From the NCBI GenBank assembly GCA_023387335.1, contig JAEWIF010000026.1, forward strand, positions 372,001-436,000: DNA of 64,000 nt, read 5' to 3'. The position numbers and the translations under genes are program-made. The DNA is from Pseudomonadota bacterium (lineage in GTDB: Bacteria > Pseudomonadota > Gammaproteobacteria > Burkholderiales > Burkholderiaceae_C). The notes under the pieces were generated by a model, which worked only from the letters and a program-made list of their open reading frames with translations, did not search any database and had not been told where the DNA came from. Positions 1-9,337 of the stretch are shown piece by piece (within the stretch, counting starts at the first letter, position 1; every line of letters starts with the position of its first letter).

Positions 1-1
1 G

Positions 2-376
2 GGCATGCGCTGCGGCGGCGGCCTGCGGCTGGAGTACAGCAACCCGATGCACCTGGACGACGTGGCGATCGACTTCCCCGACATGCAGATCGTCATGGCG
101 CATCCGAGCTTCCCGTGGCAGGACGAGGCGCTCTCGGTCGCCACCCACAAGCCGAACGTCTGGATCGACCTGTCCGGCTGGAGCCCCAAGTACTTCCCGA
201 AGCAGCTGGTGCAGTACGCCAACACGCTGCTGAAGGACCGCGTGCTGTTCGGCAGCGACTACCCGCTGATCACGCCGGACCGCTGGATGAAGGACTTCGA
301 GGACGCCGGCTTCAAGCCCGAGGTGATGCCGGGCATCCTGAAGGGCAACGCGGTCAGGCTGCTCGGCCTGGCCTGA
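2..376 (+). CDS. amidohydrolase family 2 protein (3' part)
   Basis: This is the C-terminal 124 codons of a gene that begins before the window; the frame is open from base 2 and ends with TGA at 374-376. It looks like amidohydrolase family 2 (PF04909), metal-dependent TIM-barrel hydrolases or decarboxylases such as ACMSD and resorcylate decarboxylase. Visible motifs are MAHPSFPW, carrying a conserved His of a late barrel strand, and GSDYPLITP, carrying the conserved Asp near the barrel end. A short helix ending in GNAVRLLGL is the family's usual C-terminus. The substrate cannot be told. It is followed by a 349-bp gap, so it is probably not in the prkA operon. Confidence 0.8.
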   Translation, partial: GMRCGGGLRLEYSNPMHLDDVAIDFPDMQIVMAHPSFPWQDEALSVATHKPNVWIDLSGWSPKYFPKQLVQYANTLLKDRVLFGSDYPLITPDRWMKDFEDAGFKPEVMPGILKGNAVRLLGLA

Positions 377-725
377 CCTGACCTTCGCGCACCACGGCCG
401 CACGCCGTCGCGCGCGTGCACCGCGGGCGTGCGCGACGACACATCTCCGACTCGAAAAATGCGGCGCGCAAGGTGCCGCAAAAACCTCGTGCGCGCAAGC
501 GCTTTTACGTGGCCGCGCGAAGCTGTTGCGCCCCTGCACGAAGGCGTGCACAGAGCATTCCCCTAGAAACTTTTTCCGCTTCTTTTTTCTCTACGGTTCA
601 CCTACATTGAAGTCAGGTCTCCGCCTACACCTTCACTCCTGCTCATCAGGGGTTAGGCGCTAAAGTGGACCCGGGACATCACTGCACGAACAGGGCTGCG
701 CAGAGCGAAACCGAAGGAGTTCTCA
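377..725 (+). promoter_or_regulatory. gene-free leader and promoter region of the prkA operon
   Basis: No convincing gene lies in these 349 bases. The first half is GC-rich. From about 560 to 610 the sequence becomes pyrimidine-rich and AT-richer than anything nearby, which is where a promoter is most likely. A small palindrome, TTAG-GCG-CTAA, lies at 653-663. CTACACCTT near 625 resembles an RpoS-type -10, which would suit the known general-stress control of yeaGH in enterobacteria, but this is weak. A clear ribosome site (AAGGAG, about 714-719) precedes the prkA ATG. No sigma-54 -24/-12 pair was recognised. Confidence 0.4.
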
Positions 726-2648
726 ATGGATGTGGTTCGCAATTTCCTGGCACGCTACGAACAGACGCGCGAGGAAGAGATGACGCTCGAGGAGTACCTC
801 GAGGTGTGCAAGAAGGACAGACTGGTCTACGCCACCGCCGCCGAGCGCATGCTGGCCGCGATCGGCGAGCCGGAAGTGATCGACACCCGCCACGACCCGC
901 GCCTGTCGCGGATCTTCGGCAACAAGATGGTTCGCATCTACCCGGCGTTCAAGGATTTCTACGGCATGGAGGAGCCCATCGAACAGGTGGTCTCGCACTT
1001 CCGCCATGCCGCCCAGGGGCTCGAAGAGAAGAAGCAGATCCTGTACCTGCTGGGACCGGTGGGCGGCGGCAAGTCCTCCATCGCCGAGCGCCTGAAGCAG
1101 CTCATGGAGCAGGTGCCGTTCTACTCGATCAAGGGCTCGCCGGTGAACGAGTCGCCGCTGGGCCTGTTCAACAACGACGAGGACGCCCCCATCCTCGAGC
1201 AGCAGTTCAACATCCCGCGCCGCTACACGCAGCGCATCATGTCGCCGTGGGCGGTCAAGCGCCTCGAGGAATTCGGCGGCGACATCCGCAAGTTCCGCGT
1301 GGTCAAGCGCTACCCGTCGATCCTCAAGCAGATCGGCATCTCCAAGACCGAGCCGGGCGACGAGAACAACCAGGACATCAGCTCGCTGGTCGGCAAGATC
1401 GACATCCGCAAGCTGGAGAGCTACGCCCAGGACGACCCGGACGCCTACAGCTACTCCGGCGGCCTGTGCCTGGCCAACCAGGGCCTGCTCGAATTCGTCG
1501 AGATGTTCAAGGCGCCGATCAAGGTGCTGCACCCGCTGCTGACCGCCACCCAGGAAGGCAACTTCAAGGGCACGGAAGGCTTCGGCGCCATCCCGTTCGA
1601 CGGCATCGTGATGGCCCACAGCAACGAGAGCGAGTGGAAGGCGTTCAAGAACAACAAGAACAACGAGGCTTTCCTCGACCGCATCTACATCGTCAAGGTG
1701 CCGTACTGCCTGCGCGTCACCGAGGAAGTGAAGATCTACGACAAGCTGATCCGCAACTCCTCGCTCAAGGACGCGGTGTGCGCTCCCGGCACGCTGAAGA
1801 TGATGGCCCAGTTCTCGGTGCTCACGCGCCTGAAGGAGCCGGAGAACAGCAGCATCTTTTCCAAGATGCTGATCTACGACGGTGAGAACCTGAAGGACAC
1901 CGACCCCAAGGCCAAGAGCTACCAGGAGTACCGCGACTACGCCGGCGTCGACGAGGGCATGACGGGCATCAGCACGCGCTTCGCGTTCAAGATCCTGTCC
2001 AAGGTCTTCAACTTCGACTCCAACGAGATCGCCGCCAACCCGGTGCACCTGATGTACGTGCTGGAGCAGCAGATCGAGCGCGAGCAGTTCCCGCCCGAGA
2101 CCGAGCAGAAGTACCTCTCGTACATCAAGGAACACCTGTCGGCGCGCTACGCGGAATTCATCGGCAAGGAGATCCAGACCGCCTACCTGGAGTCGTACTC
2201 CGAGTACGGCCAGAACATCTTCGACCGCTACGTCACGTACGCCGACTTCTGGATCCAGGACCAGGAGTACCGCGACACCGACACCGGCGAGATCTTCGAC
2301 CGCGCCGCGCTCAACGCGGAACTGGAGAAGATCGAGAAACCCGCGGGCCTGTCCAACCCCAAGGACTTCCGCAACGAGATCGTCAACTTCGTGCTGCGCG
2401 CGCGCGCCAACAACGCCGGCAAGAACCCGGTGTGGACCAGCTACGAGAAGCTGCGCACGGTCATCGAGAAGAAGATGTTCTCCAACACCGAGGACCTGCT
2501 CCCGGTGATCAGCTTCAACGCCAAGGCCAGCGCCGACGAGCAGAAGAAGCACGAGGACTTCGTCAACCGCATGGTGGAAAAGGGCTACACCCACCGGCAG
2601 GTGCGCCTGCTGTGCGAGTGGTACCTGCGCGTGCGCAAGAGCTCGTGA
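726..2648 (+). CDS. prkA: PrkA family serine protein kinase
   Basis: 640 residues, the usual length of PrkA/YeaG. PrkA is a cytoplasmic protein kinase with an AAA+ N-terminal domain and a C-terminal kinase-like domain, linked in other bacteria to stationary phase, nitrogen starvation and stress. A Walker A loop, GPVGGGKSS, is at about residues 115-123, and the FDGIVMAHSNESEW segment typical of the family follows near residue 290. The ATG has an AAGGAG ribosome site seven bases upstream. It is the first gene of prkA-yeaH-spoVR, whose order matches the functional set YeaG-YeaH-YcgB of E. coli, although there ycgB is unlinked. The target proteins are unknown. Confidence 0.96.
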   Translation: MDVVRNFLARYEQTREEEMTLEEYLEVCKKDRLVYATAAERMLAAIGEPEVIDTRHDPRLSRIFGNKMVRIYPAFKDFYGMEEPIEQVVSHFRHAAQGLEEKKQILYLLGPVGGGKSSIAERLKQLMEQVPFYSIKGSPVNESPLGLFNNDEDAPILEQQFNIPRRYTQRIMSPWAVKRLEEFGGDIRKFRVVKRYPSILKQIGISKTEPGDENNQDISSLVGKIDIRKLESYAQDDPDAYSYSGGLCLANQGLLEFVEMFKAPIKVLHPLLTATQEGNFKGTEGFGAIPFDGIVMAHSNESEWKAFKNNKNNEAFLDRIYIVKVPYCLRVTEEVKIYDKLIRNSSLKDAVCAPGTLKMMAQFSVLTRLKEPENSSIFSKMLIYDGENLKDTDPKAKSYQEYRDYAGVDEGMTGISTRFAFKILSKVFNFDSNEIAANPVHLMYVLEQQIEREQFPPETEQKYLSYIKEHLSARYAEFIGKEIQTAYLESYSEYGQNIFDRYVTYADFWIQDQEYRDTDTGEIFDRAALNAELEKIEKPAGLSNPKDFRNEIVNFVLRARANNAGKNPVWTSYEKLRTVIEKKMFSNTEDLLPVISFNAKASADEQKKHEDFVNRMVEKGYTHRQVRLLCEWYLRVRKSS

Positions 2649-2686
2649 CGACGACCATGGTCTAGACAAGGAAAGCCGAACTGCCC

Positions 2687-3997
2687 GTGGCCTCCACTAC
2701 CAAGACGGAGCGCTCGGCGCTCCACCAAGTCATCGACCGGCGGCTGTCGGGCAAGAACAAGTCCATCGGCAACCGGGAAAGGTTCCTGCGCCGCTACCGC
2801 GAGCAGATCCGCGACGCGGTGCGCAAGGCGGTGGGCGACCGCAGCATCCACAACATCGAAGACGGCGCGGACATCAGCCTGCCGCGCCGCGACGTGTCCG
2901 AGCCGGTGTTCAACCACGGCCCCGGCGGCAGCCGCGAGATGGTGCACCCGGGCAACCAGGAGTACGTGCGCGGCGACCGCATCCCGCGGCCGCGCGGCGG
3001 CGGGGGCGGTGGCGGCGGCAGCGGCGCGTCGCCCGACGGCACCAGCGAGGACGACTTCACCTTCCGCATCACGCGGGAGGAGTTCATGAACTACTTCTTC
3101 GACGACCTGGCGCTGCCGCGGCTCATCCGCACGCAGCTGCTGGCCGATGCGCCGGAGTGGAAGACGCGCCGCGCCGGCTTCATCTCGGAGGGCAATCCCA
3201 CCAGCCTGCACGTGGTTCGTTCCATGCGCGTGGGCCTGGCGCGCCGCATCGCCATGGGCGGTGACGCGCGGCGGCAACTCAAGCTGGCCGAAGAGCACCT
3301 GCGGATGATCGAAGCCCGCGCCGACACGCCCAAGCAGGAGGTCGCCGCGCTCAAGGCCGAGATCGAGGAACTGCGCCAGCGCCTGAAGCGCGTGCCCTTC
3401 CTCGACCCGTTCGACCTGCGCTACCGGAACCGCGTGCGCGAGCCGCTGCCCACCAGCAAGGCCGTGATGTTCTGCCTGATGGACGTCTCCGGCTCCATGG
3501 ACGAGGCCCGCAAGGACCTCGCCAAGCGCTTCTTCATCCTGCTGTACCTGTTCCTCACCCGGCACTACAAGCAGACCGACGTCATCTTCATCCGCCACCA
3601 CACCCAGGCGGCCGAGGTGCCCGAAGACGAGTTCTTCCACGCCACCGAATCGGGCGGCACGGTGGTGTCGAGCGCGCTCACGCTGATGCACGAGATCATC
3701 CGCGAGCGCTACATGGGCAGCGAGTGGAACATCTACGGCGCCCAGGCCTCGGACGGCGACAACTGGCAGCAGGACTCGTCCAAGTGCCGCGAGCTCCTGG
3801 ACGGCAAGCTGCTGCCCCTGTGCCGCTACTTCGCCTACGTGCAGGTGGCGGACGAGGACCAGAACCTCTGGGAGGAATACACGCGCGTGCGCGACTCCAA
3901 CGTCAACTTCGCGATGCAGAAGATCGTCACGCCGTCGCAGATCTTCCCGGTGTTCCGTGACCTGTTCAAGAAGAACCCGGCGGGAGCGACGACATGA
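2687..3997 (+). CDS. yeaH: YeaH/YhbH family protein (DUF444, von Willebrand A-like)
   Basis: 436 residues, matching YeaH (about 427). A GTG start at 2687 is the only sensible choice; AAGGAAAG lies about 12 bases upstream. The N-terminal half is charged and has a run of eight glycines near residue 105. A coiled-coil-like stretch at about 205-240 leads into a von Willebrand A-like domain with the MIDAS motif DVSGS (about 266-270). The protein works with the PrkA kinase and SpoVR in a conserved stress triad; its biochemical role is unknown. It is 38 bp behind prkA and overlaps spoVR by 4 bp, so it is translationally coupled to it. Confidence 0.95.
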   Translation: MASTTKTERSALHQVIDRRLSGKNKSIGNRERFLRRYREQIRDAVRKAVGDRSIHNIEDGADISLPRRDVSEPVFNHGPGGSREMVHPGNQEYVRGDRIPRPRGGGGGGGGSGASPDGTSEDDFTFRITREEFMNYFFDDLALPRLIRTQLLADAPEWKTRRAGFISEGNPTSLHVVRSMRVGLARRIAMGGDARRQLKLAEEHLRMIEARADTPKQEVAALKAEIEELRQRLKRVPFLDPFDLRYRNRVREPLPTSKAVMFCLMDVSGSMDEARKDLAKRFFILLYLFLTRHYKQTDVIFIRHHTQAAEVPEDEFFHATESGGTVVSSALTLMHEIIRERYMGSEWNIYGAQASDGDNWQQDSSKCRELLDGKLLPLCRYFAYVQVADEDQNLWEEYTRVRDSNVNFAMQKIVTPSQIFPVFRDLFKKNPAGATT

Positions 3998-5535
3998 GCG
4001 CGGTCTTCAATGAATCCCCGGTGCGCGGCGCCAACCGGCTGCCCGCGGCCAGCGACTGGACCTTCGAGCTGATCGACGAGTACTTCGACGCCATCCGCCG
4101 CACGGCGGAGGGCTTCAAGCTCGACACCTACCCGGTGCAGCTGGAGGTGATCTCGGCCGAGCAGATGCTGGACGCCTACGCGTCGGTCGGCATGCCGGTC
4201 AACTACCGGCACTGGTCGTTCGGCAAGCAGTTCATCTCGAGCGAGAAGAACTACCGGCGCGGCCACATGGGCCTGGCGTACGAGATCGTCATCAACAGCG
4301 ACCCGTGCATCGCCTACCTCATGGAGGAGAACACGCTGCCCATGCAGGCGCTGGTGATGGCGCATGCGTGCTTCGGCCACAACTCCTTCTTCAAGGGCAA
4401 CTACCTGTTCCGGATGTGGACGGACGCGTCGTCCATCATCGACTACCTGGTCTACGCCAAGAGCTACATCGCGGAGTGCGAGGAGCGGCACGGCCTGGAG
4501 GCGGTGGAGGAGATCCTGGACGCCTGCCATGCGCTGATGAACTACGGCGTGGACCGGTATCGCCGGCCGCAGAAGATCAGCATGGTCGAAGAGGAGATCC
4601 GGCGGAAGGACCGGGAAGCCTACCTGCAGCAGCAGGTCAACGACCTCTGGCGCACGCTGCCGCGCATGCCCGGCAAGCAGCAGAAGAAGGAGCACAAGCG
4701 CTATCCCGAGGAGCCGCAGGAGAACCTGCTGTACTTCATCGAGAAGAACGCGCCGCTGCTGGAGCCGTGGCAGCGCGAGGTGGTGCGCATCGTGCGCAAG
4801 GTCGCGCAGTACTTCTATCCGCAGCGGCAGACGCAGGTGATGAACGAGGGCTGGGCCACGTTCTGGCACTACACGCTGCTCAACACCATGTACGACCGCG
4901 GCCAGCTGGCCGACGGCTTCATGATCGAGTGCCTGTCCTCGCACACCAACGTGGTGTTCCAGCCGCCCGTCACCGATCCGCGCTACTCGGGCATCAACCC
5001 GTACGCACTGGGCTTCGCCATGTTCACGGACCTGAAGCGCATCTGCATGGAGGCCACGCCCGAGGACAAGGAGTGGTTCCCCGACATCGCCGGCAACGGC
5101 GACTGGCTCAAGACGCTCGACTACGCGATGCGCCACTTCAAGGACGAGAGCTTCGTCGGCCAGTTCCTCTCGCCGCGGCTGATGCGCGAGTTCCGGCTGT
5201 TCTCCATCGTGGACGACGCCTCGCAGCGCGAGCTGGAGGTGTCCGCCATCCACGACGACATGGGCTACCGCCGCGTGCGCGAGGCGCTGTCCAAGCAGTA
5301 CGACCTGAACTGGCGCGAGCCCAACATCCAGGTCTGGAACGTCAACCTGCGCGGCGACCGCTCACTGACGCTTCGCCACACCCGCCACCACGACCGTCCC
5401 CTGGACAACAGCGCCGAGGAGGTCGTGAAGCACGTGGCGCGCCTGTGGGGTTTCCGGGTGCGGCTGGAGAGCGTGGACAGCCACGAGCGGGTGCTGCAGC
5501 ACTGGGAGATCACGCCTCCGGCGGTGCACGCCTGA
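3994..5535 (+). CDS. spoVR: SpoVR family protein
   Basis: 513 residues, the normal size for SpoVR/YcgB. The family was named for spore cortex formation in Bacillus but is widespread in non-sporulating bacteria as part of the PrkA-YeaH-SpoVR stress module. Family segments seen include the early YPVQLEVI region, HACFGHNSFFK near residue 125, and MNEGWATFWHYT near residue 283, a His/Glu-rich stretch that could bind metal. The ATG overlaps the yeaH stop (ATGA), so the three proteins are made together. A strong terminator follows within 20 bases. Confidence 0.95.
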   Translation: MSAVFNESPVRGANRLPAASDWTFELIDEYFDAIRRTAEGFKLDTYPVQLEVISAEQMLDAYASVGMPVNYRHWSFGKQFISSEKNYRRGHMGLAYEIVINSDPCIAYLMEENTLPMQALVMAHACFGHNSFFKGNYLFRMWTDASSIIDYLVYAKSYIAECEERHGLEAVEEILDACHALMNYGVDRYRRPQKISMVEEEIRRKDREAYLQQQVNDLWRTLPRMPGKQQKKEHKRYPEEPQENLLYFIEKNAPLLEPWQREVVRIVRKVAQYFYPQRQTQVMNEGWATFWHYTLLNTMYDRGQLADGFMIECLSSHTNVVFQPPVTDPRYSGINPYALGFAMFTDLKRICMEATPEDKEWFPDIAGNGDWLKTLDYAMRHFKDESFVGQFLSPRLMREFRLFSIVDDASQRELEVSAIHDDMGYRRVREALSKQYDLNWREPNIQVWNVNLRGDRSLTLRHTRHHDRPLDNSAEEVVKHVARLWGFRVRLESVDSHERVLQHWEITPPAVHA

Positions 5536-5550
5536 TCGCGTCGACGAAAG

Positions 5551-5583
5551 AAAAAGAGCCGCAATCCGCGGCTCTTTTTTCTT
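5551..5583. terminator. bidirectional intrinsic terminator after spoVR
   Basis: A stem AAGAGCCGC (5554-5562) pairs with GCGGCTCTT (5568-5576) around a five-base loop, with an A-run before and a T-run after. It can stop transcription both from spoVR and from the convergent lipoprotein gene that ends at 5596. Confidence 0.93.
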
Positions 5584-5595
5584 TCCGAGGCCATG

Positions 5596-6900
5596 TCAGC
5601 GTCGCAACACCAGCACGCGGCTATGGAACCGATCGGAGACGTACACCGCGTCCTGAGTCAGGACGACGCCTTCTGGTGTGCTGAAGACCTGGGATGTCGG
5701 CTCGAGCGGCCCCTGGCCTTGTTCGGCATCCAGCTGTCCCAGCACGATATCGGCGGGCTGCAGGTTGACGGAAGGGAAGTCGTTCCAGATCAGCACCCGA
5801 TTGTTGCCGGCGTCCGCGACCGCGAATGTTGCACCATCGAAGTGGATTCCCGCCGGAAGGAACAGGGTGGCTGCAGTGGGGTGCGCCCCGTGATGATCGA
5901 AGTCGGCCTCGCTGTTGATGCGCGTGTTGTGGAAGTCGGAATGGCCGAGGACCAGATCAGCCTCCTGGAAGTTGTCCGTGGGGAAGTCGGTCCAGATCAG
6001 CACGCGGTTGTTGCCCGCGTCGGCCACGGCCAGGCGCCGGCCGTCGCTCCAGACGCCGTATGGCTCCGATAACGTTCTGGCCGTGGCGCGGTCCACAAGG
6101 CCGATCACGTCTCGCCGATGGTTCTGGTCGTCGTCGTTCTCTGTGACGTGACTCAGATCGCCTTGGCCCAGTACGAGCTGCGGCGGGCCGACTTCCGCCT
6201 GTGTCGCGGGAACATGGTCCCAGATCAAGACCCGGTGGTGAAGGGTATCGGCGACGATCAGCTGACCCAACGGAGTGATCGCCACGCTACTCGGCTCGTA
6301 GAAGTTGTAGCTGAAGACGCCACCGCCTATCACCACTGAGGGTGCAAGCGACTGCTCGGGCGCAAGGATCTGGTCGTAGATCAGGATGCGCTGATTGAGC
6401 GTGTCCGCGACTGCCATCTTGCCGTGACCGACAGCTATCGCTCGCGGCCGTGCCATGCGGCCCGGTTCGCCGGAGTAACCGGAATCCTCGAATCCTCCTT
6501 GTCCGAGCAAGCCGACAGCAGCCTGGCCGTGCTGCGTGAGCTGGTCGAACAAGAGGATGCGATTGTTCAGTGCGTCTGCGACGAGAAGATGCCCTTCCGG
6601 GGTGACGGCCAGCCCCTTGGGCTGATAGAGCGTCTGGGCGCCTGTTGCGCCACCGGCGTTGGGCTGCTCCTGGTCGAATCCGGACTGGCCGAGCACCAGT
6701 TGCGCCGTCTGGTACGGCAGCGGTCCGCGCACGCCCGGTGGCGCAGCCGGGGGCGGCTGCACAGGTAGGCTGATCGGCGGCGCGAAAGGCGCTTGGCCCA
6801 GGTCGGATGGCCCGCCGCCGCCGCCGCACGCGGTCAGCGCCGTGACGAATGCGAGCGCGATGCACCTGCGCTGCGCACGAGATCTTTGTCGAAGCAGCAT
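5596..6900 (-). CDS. NHL-repeat beta-propeller lipoprotein
   Basis: 434 residues. The N-terminus is Arg-rich, then hydrophobic, and ends in the lipobox LTAC at about residues 22-25 followed by GGGGG, so this is an exported lipoprotein. A Pro-rich linker leads into repeated NHL-type blades, each with a core like DTLNQRILIYD or DAGNNRVLIWTDFP followed by ADLVLGQ. Such blades form a beta-propeller used for binding; no enzyme motif is seen. The ATG at 6900 has AAGG nine bases upstream. A paralogue with the same architecture is at 25565-26803. Codon use is visibly less GC3-rich than in the neighbours, suggesting faster evolution or transfer. The ligand is unknown. Confidence 0.88.
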   Translation of the reverse strand: MLLRQRSRAQRRCIALAFVTALTACGGGGGPSDLGQAPFAPPISLPVQPPPAAPPGVRGPLPYQTAQLVLGQSGFDQEQPNAGGATGAQTLYQPKGLAVTPEGHLLVADALNNRILLFDQLTQHGQAAVGLLGQGGFEDSGYSGEPGRMARPRAIAVGHGKMAVADTLNQRILIYDQILAPEQSLAPSVVIGGGVFSYNFYEPSSVAITPLGQLIVADTLHHRVLIWDHVPATQAEVGPPQLVLGQGDLSHVTENDDDQNHRRDVIGLVDRATARTLSEPYGVWSDGRRLAVADAGNNRVLIWTDFPTDNFQEADLVLGHSDFHNTRINSEADFDHHGAHPTAATLFLPAGIHFDGATFAVADAGNNRVLIWNDFPSVNLQPADIVLGQLDAEQGQGPLEPTSQVFSTPEGVVLTQDAVYVSDRFHSRVLVLRR

Positions 6901-7005
6901 GGGAAGAAGCCTTGGGAATGAACGAATCGATGACCGACTCGCTCATGGTTCCCGTCGGGCTTCTTCCTTCCGAAGACCTAGGTCATTGGCACCGGACAGG
7001 CGCCG

Positions 7006-7299
7006 CTACTTGATCTTGCCGAGCAGCGCCTCGGTCTCGTCGCGCGTGAACGCCCTGAGCGTCTGGAACTTCACGTTGCCCATCGAGCACAGGGCGAGGT
7101 TGAACGCCGTCAGCGAGGCATCGTCCTTGGCGTCCAGCAGCACGACGATGTCGTACTCGCCCAGCGTCCAGTAGATGTCCTTCATCTGCACGCCGTACTT
7201 CGATGCCGTTTCGCGCGCCATGTCGGCCCGCTTGACGGTGTCCTTGACGGTCTTGATGCCCTGGTCGGTGAACTTGGCCAATGCGATGTAGGTGGACAT
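7006..7299 (-). CDS. GYD domain protein
   Basis: 97 residues, the typical size of the GYD family (PF08734), a ferredoxin-like alpha/beta fold of unknown function. The family signature is the GEYDIVVLLDA segment at about residues 47-57, preceded by KFTDQGIKTVKD. The start has a good ribosome site (AAGGAG eight bases upstream). It lies between the lipoprotein gene and the aconitase-family gene on the same strand, 58 bp downstream of the latter, so it may be the last gene of that operon. No role in that pathway is evident. Confidence 0.9.
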   Translation of the reverse strand: MSTYIALAKFTDQGIKTVKDTVKRADMARETASKYGVQMKDIYWTLGEYDIVVLLDAKDDASLTAFNLALCSMGNVKFQTLRAFTRDETEALLGKIK

Positions 7300-7357
7300 G
7301 ACGGTTCTCCTTCAGTCGGGGGCGTGAAGGTAGGCGCCCGCCGCGCCCGCTTCAAGC

Positions 7358-9337
7358 TCAGGGGGAGGGCCTGCTCTTCTTCAGCGCCTCGAACGAGCAC
7401 AGCTCGCCCGCGAGCGCGCTGGCCATTACCGTCGGCGGGCTCGCCAGCCACACCTGGCCCGGGCCCGAACGGCCGGGGAAGTTGCGGTTGATCGCGCTCA
7501 CCGTGACCTGGCTCGCATCGGTCGAGGAGCCTGGTCCGCAGTTGGCGCAGGCCCCGCACGAAGGCTGCAGGATGCGCGCGCCGGCCTGCGCGAACACCCG
7601 GTCATAGCCGCGCTCGACGCAGTAGTCGCGCACGGCCGTGGTGCCGTACTGCAGGAACAGCTGCACGTCGTCGGGCACCTTCATCCCGTGCTCGAGTCCC
7701 CAGGCCAGCACCTCGTGGTAGTGGTCGAAGTCCTCGCGCTTGCCCGCCGTGCAGGACCCGCCGTAGGCGATGTCCACGCGCACCGTTTGCTGGAGACGGT
7801 CCAGTGCCAGGCCGTTGCCGGGGTCTCCGGGCGAGGCCACCATCGGCGACAGCGCCGAGCAGTCCACTTCGATCCGGCTCGCGTAAGCAGCCTGCGGATC
7901 GCTTCGCATCCACGGCTCCAGCGTGAAGTCCACGCCGCGCCGCTCCTTCAGGAACCGCAGCGTCTCCTCGTCGGGTTCCACGATGCCCGTCAGCCCGCCC
8001 AGTTCCGCCGTCATGTTGGTGAGCGTGGCACGCTCGTCGGTGCTCATCGCGCGGACCGCCTCGCCGCCGAACTCGAACACCTTGCCTACGCCGCCGCCCG
8101 AGCGGATGTCCGGCAGGGCCAGCAGCTGCAGCACCACGTCCTTGGCAGTGACGCCCGCCGGCAGACGGCCGGCCAGCTCGATGCGCAGCACGGGCGCGAG
8201 CGTCATGCGCACCGCGCCGGTCGCGAACGCGTTGGCCATGTCGGTGGTGCCGACGCCGAACGCGACGCAGCCGAGCGCGCCGCTGTGCGGCGTGTGCGAG
8301 TCGGTGCCCGACACCAGCTGGCCGGGCAGGGCGTAGTGCTCGGCCATCATCGCGTGCGAGATGCCGGCCACGTTGCTGCCGTCGTCGCCCGCGGCCTCCT
8401 CGTCGGTGAGCGTGCGATGTGATCGCAGCGCGTGCCGCTGCACGAAGTCGCGCTGGGCCTGCTGCATCGCGCGCATGTTGGGCACCAGCCCGGCCTTCAG
8501 GTGCGCCGGGCTTTCCTCCACGTACGAGGTGTGGTCCTCGAACACGACCACCGAAGCCGGGTCGCGCACGCTGAACGCCGAACCGAACGCGCCGTCCAGC
8601 AGGTGCGCGGCCATGCCCGTGTAGTACTCGTGGATGAAGCGCCAGTCCGCGCGCAGGAAGCAGCCGTCGCCCGGTCGCGGATCGGCCGGAGTGACCGGGG
8701 TGGCCAGCAGGTGCCGGTGGACGATCTTCTCGTACAGCGTCATCGGCCGGGCGTGTTCGCCGCCGGCGGCCGAAGCGCCCTGCAGGTGCTGCTGGCCGAA
8801 TTTCAGCAGGCCGCCGCTGCGCAGGATGGCCGCGGCCAGCGGGTCGCGGCCCTGCAGCAGCTCCTCGACGGGGATCGCTTCGCCGCGCTCGATGCGCTCG
8901 ACGAGGCCCAGATCGGTCGAGGTGAAGAGCCCGATGTTGTCCGCGTTCTGCCGGTAGATGCGCTCGAAGCTCTCCGCGATCACGAGGCGGATGCCCGCCA
9001 TGCGTTCGGCCGCCGGGCTGTGCTCGCGCGAGGAGCCCTTGCCGTAGCGACGGCCGGCCACCGTCACCGCGAAGCCGCCGGCCTGCACCGAACCCGCCGC
9101 GACGGGCAACTGCTCGCCGCACTTCAGGCCGGTGTAGGTGAAGCGGGCCAGCCGCGCGTCGTAGTGCGACATGATCGCCACGGGCGTGATCTCGTCGGTG
9201 GAGACGTCATGGCGCAGCCCGCCGGCCTCCGCGCGGTCGACTCGCCCGCCGGCCAGCTGCCGCGCGACGATGGAGGGATCCTCGGAGAGGAACAGCAGGC
9301 GGGGCCGCGGCCCCAGGTCGAGTGAAGGGGAGGTCAT
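7358..9337 (-). CDS. aconitase-family dehydratase, swivel domain fused in front of the catalytic domains
   Basis: 659 residues. Residues about 1-195 are the small-subunit (LeuD-like swivel) domain, with YGKGSSREHSPAAER as its signature. Residues about 215-655 are the LeuC-like [4Fe-4S] catalytic part, with GTDSHTPHSGALG, GGSCTAGKRED and SCGACANCG supplying the cluster cysteines. Isopropylmalate isomerases have these as two proteins, and most aconitases place the swivel domain last. Swivel-first order is that of AcnB, here without AcnB's N-terminal HEAT-like domain. The start ATG overlaps the LysR gene's stop (ATGA), so regulator and enzyme are one transcript. Next to a lyase and a CoA-transferase it is probably a hydratase for a C5 dicarboxylate (citraconate or mesaconate); true aconitase or isopropylmalate activity is less likely. 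Confidence 0.85.
   Translation of the reverse strand: MTSPSLDLGPRPRLLFLSEDPSIVARQLAGGRVDRAEAGGLRHDVSTDEITPVAIMSHYDARLARFTYTGLKCGEQLPVAAGSVQAGGFAVTVAGRRYGKGSSREHSPAAERMAGIRLVIAESFERIYRQNADNIGLFTSTDLGLVERIERGEAIPVEELLQGRDPLAAAILRSGGLLKFGQQHLQGASAAGGEHARPMTLYEKIVHRHLLATPVTPADPRPGDGCFLRADWRFIHEYYTGMAAHLLDGAFGSAFSVRDPASVVVFEDHTSYVEESPAHLKAGLVPNMRAMQQAQRDFVQRHALRSHRTLTDEEAAGDDGSNVAGISHAMMAEHYALPGQLVSGTDSHTPHSGALGCVAFGVGTTDMANAFATGAVRMTLAPVLRIELAGRLPAGVTAKDVVLQLLALPDIRSGGGVGKVFEFGGEAVRAMSTDERATLTNMTAELGGLTGIVEPDEETLRFLKERRGVDFTLEPWMRSDPQAAYASRIEVDCSALSPMVASPGDPGNGLALDRLQQTVRVDIAYGGSCTAGKREDFDHYHEVLAWGLEHGMKVPDDVQLFLQYGTTAVRDYCVERGYDRVFAQAGARILQPSCGACANCGPGSSTDASQVTVSAINRNFPGRSGPGQVWLASPPTVMASALAGELCSFEALKKSRPSP

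Noticed and set aside
745..765. TGGCACG that could be a sigma-54 -24 element
   Set aside because: It lies inside prkA and lacks the TTGC -12 partner at the required spacing.
723..2669. A 648-codon open frame antisense to prkA
   Set aside because: It mirrors the third-position GC bias of prkA, has low-complexity Leu/Val/Arg/His composition and no ribosome site or family features.
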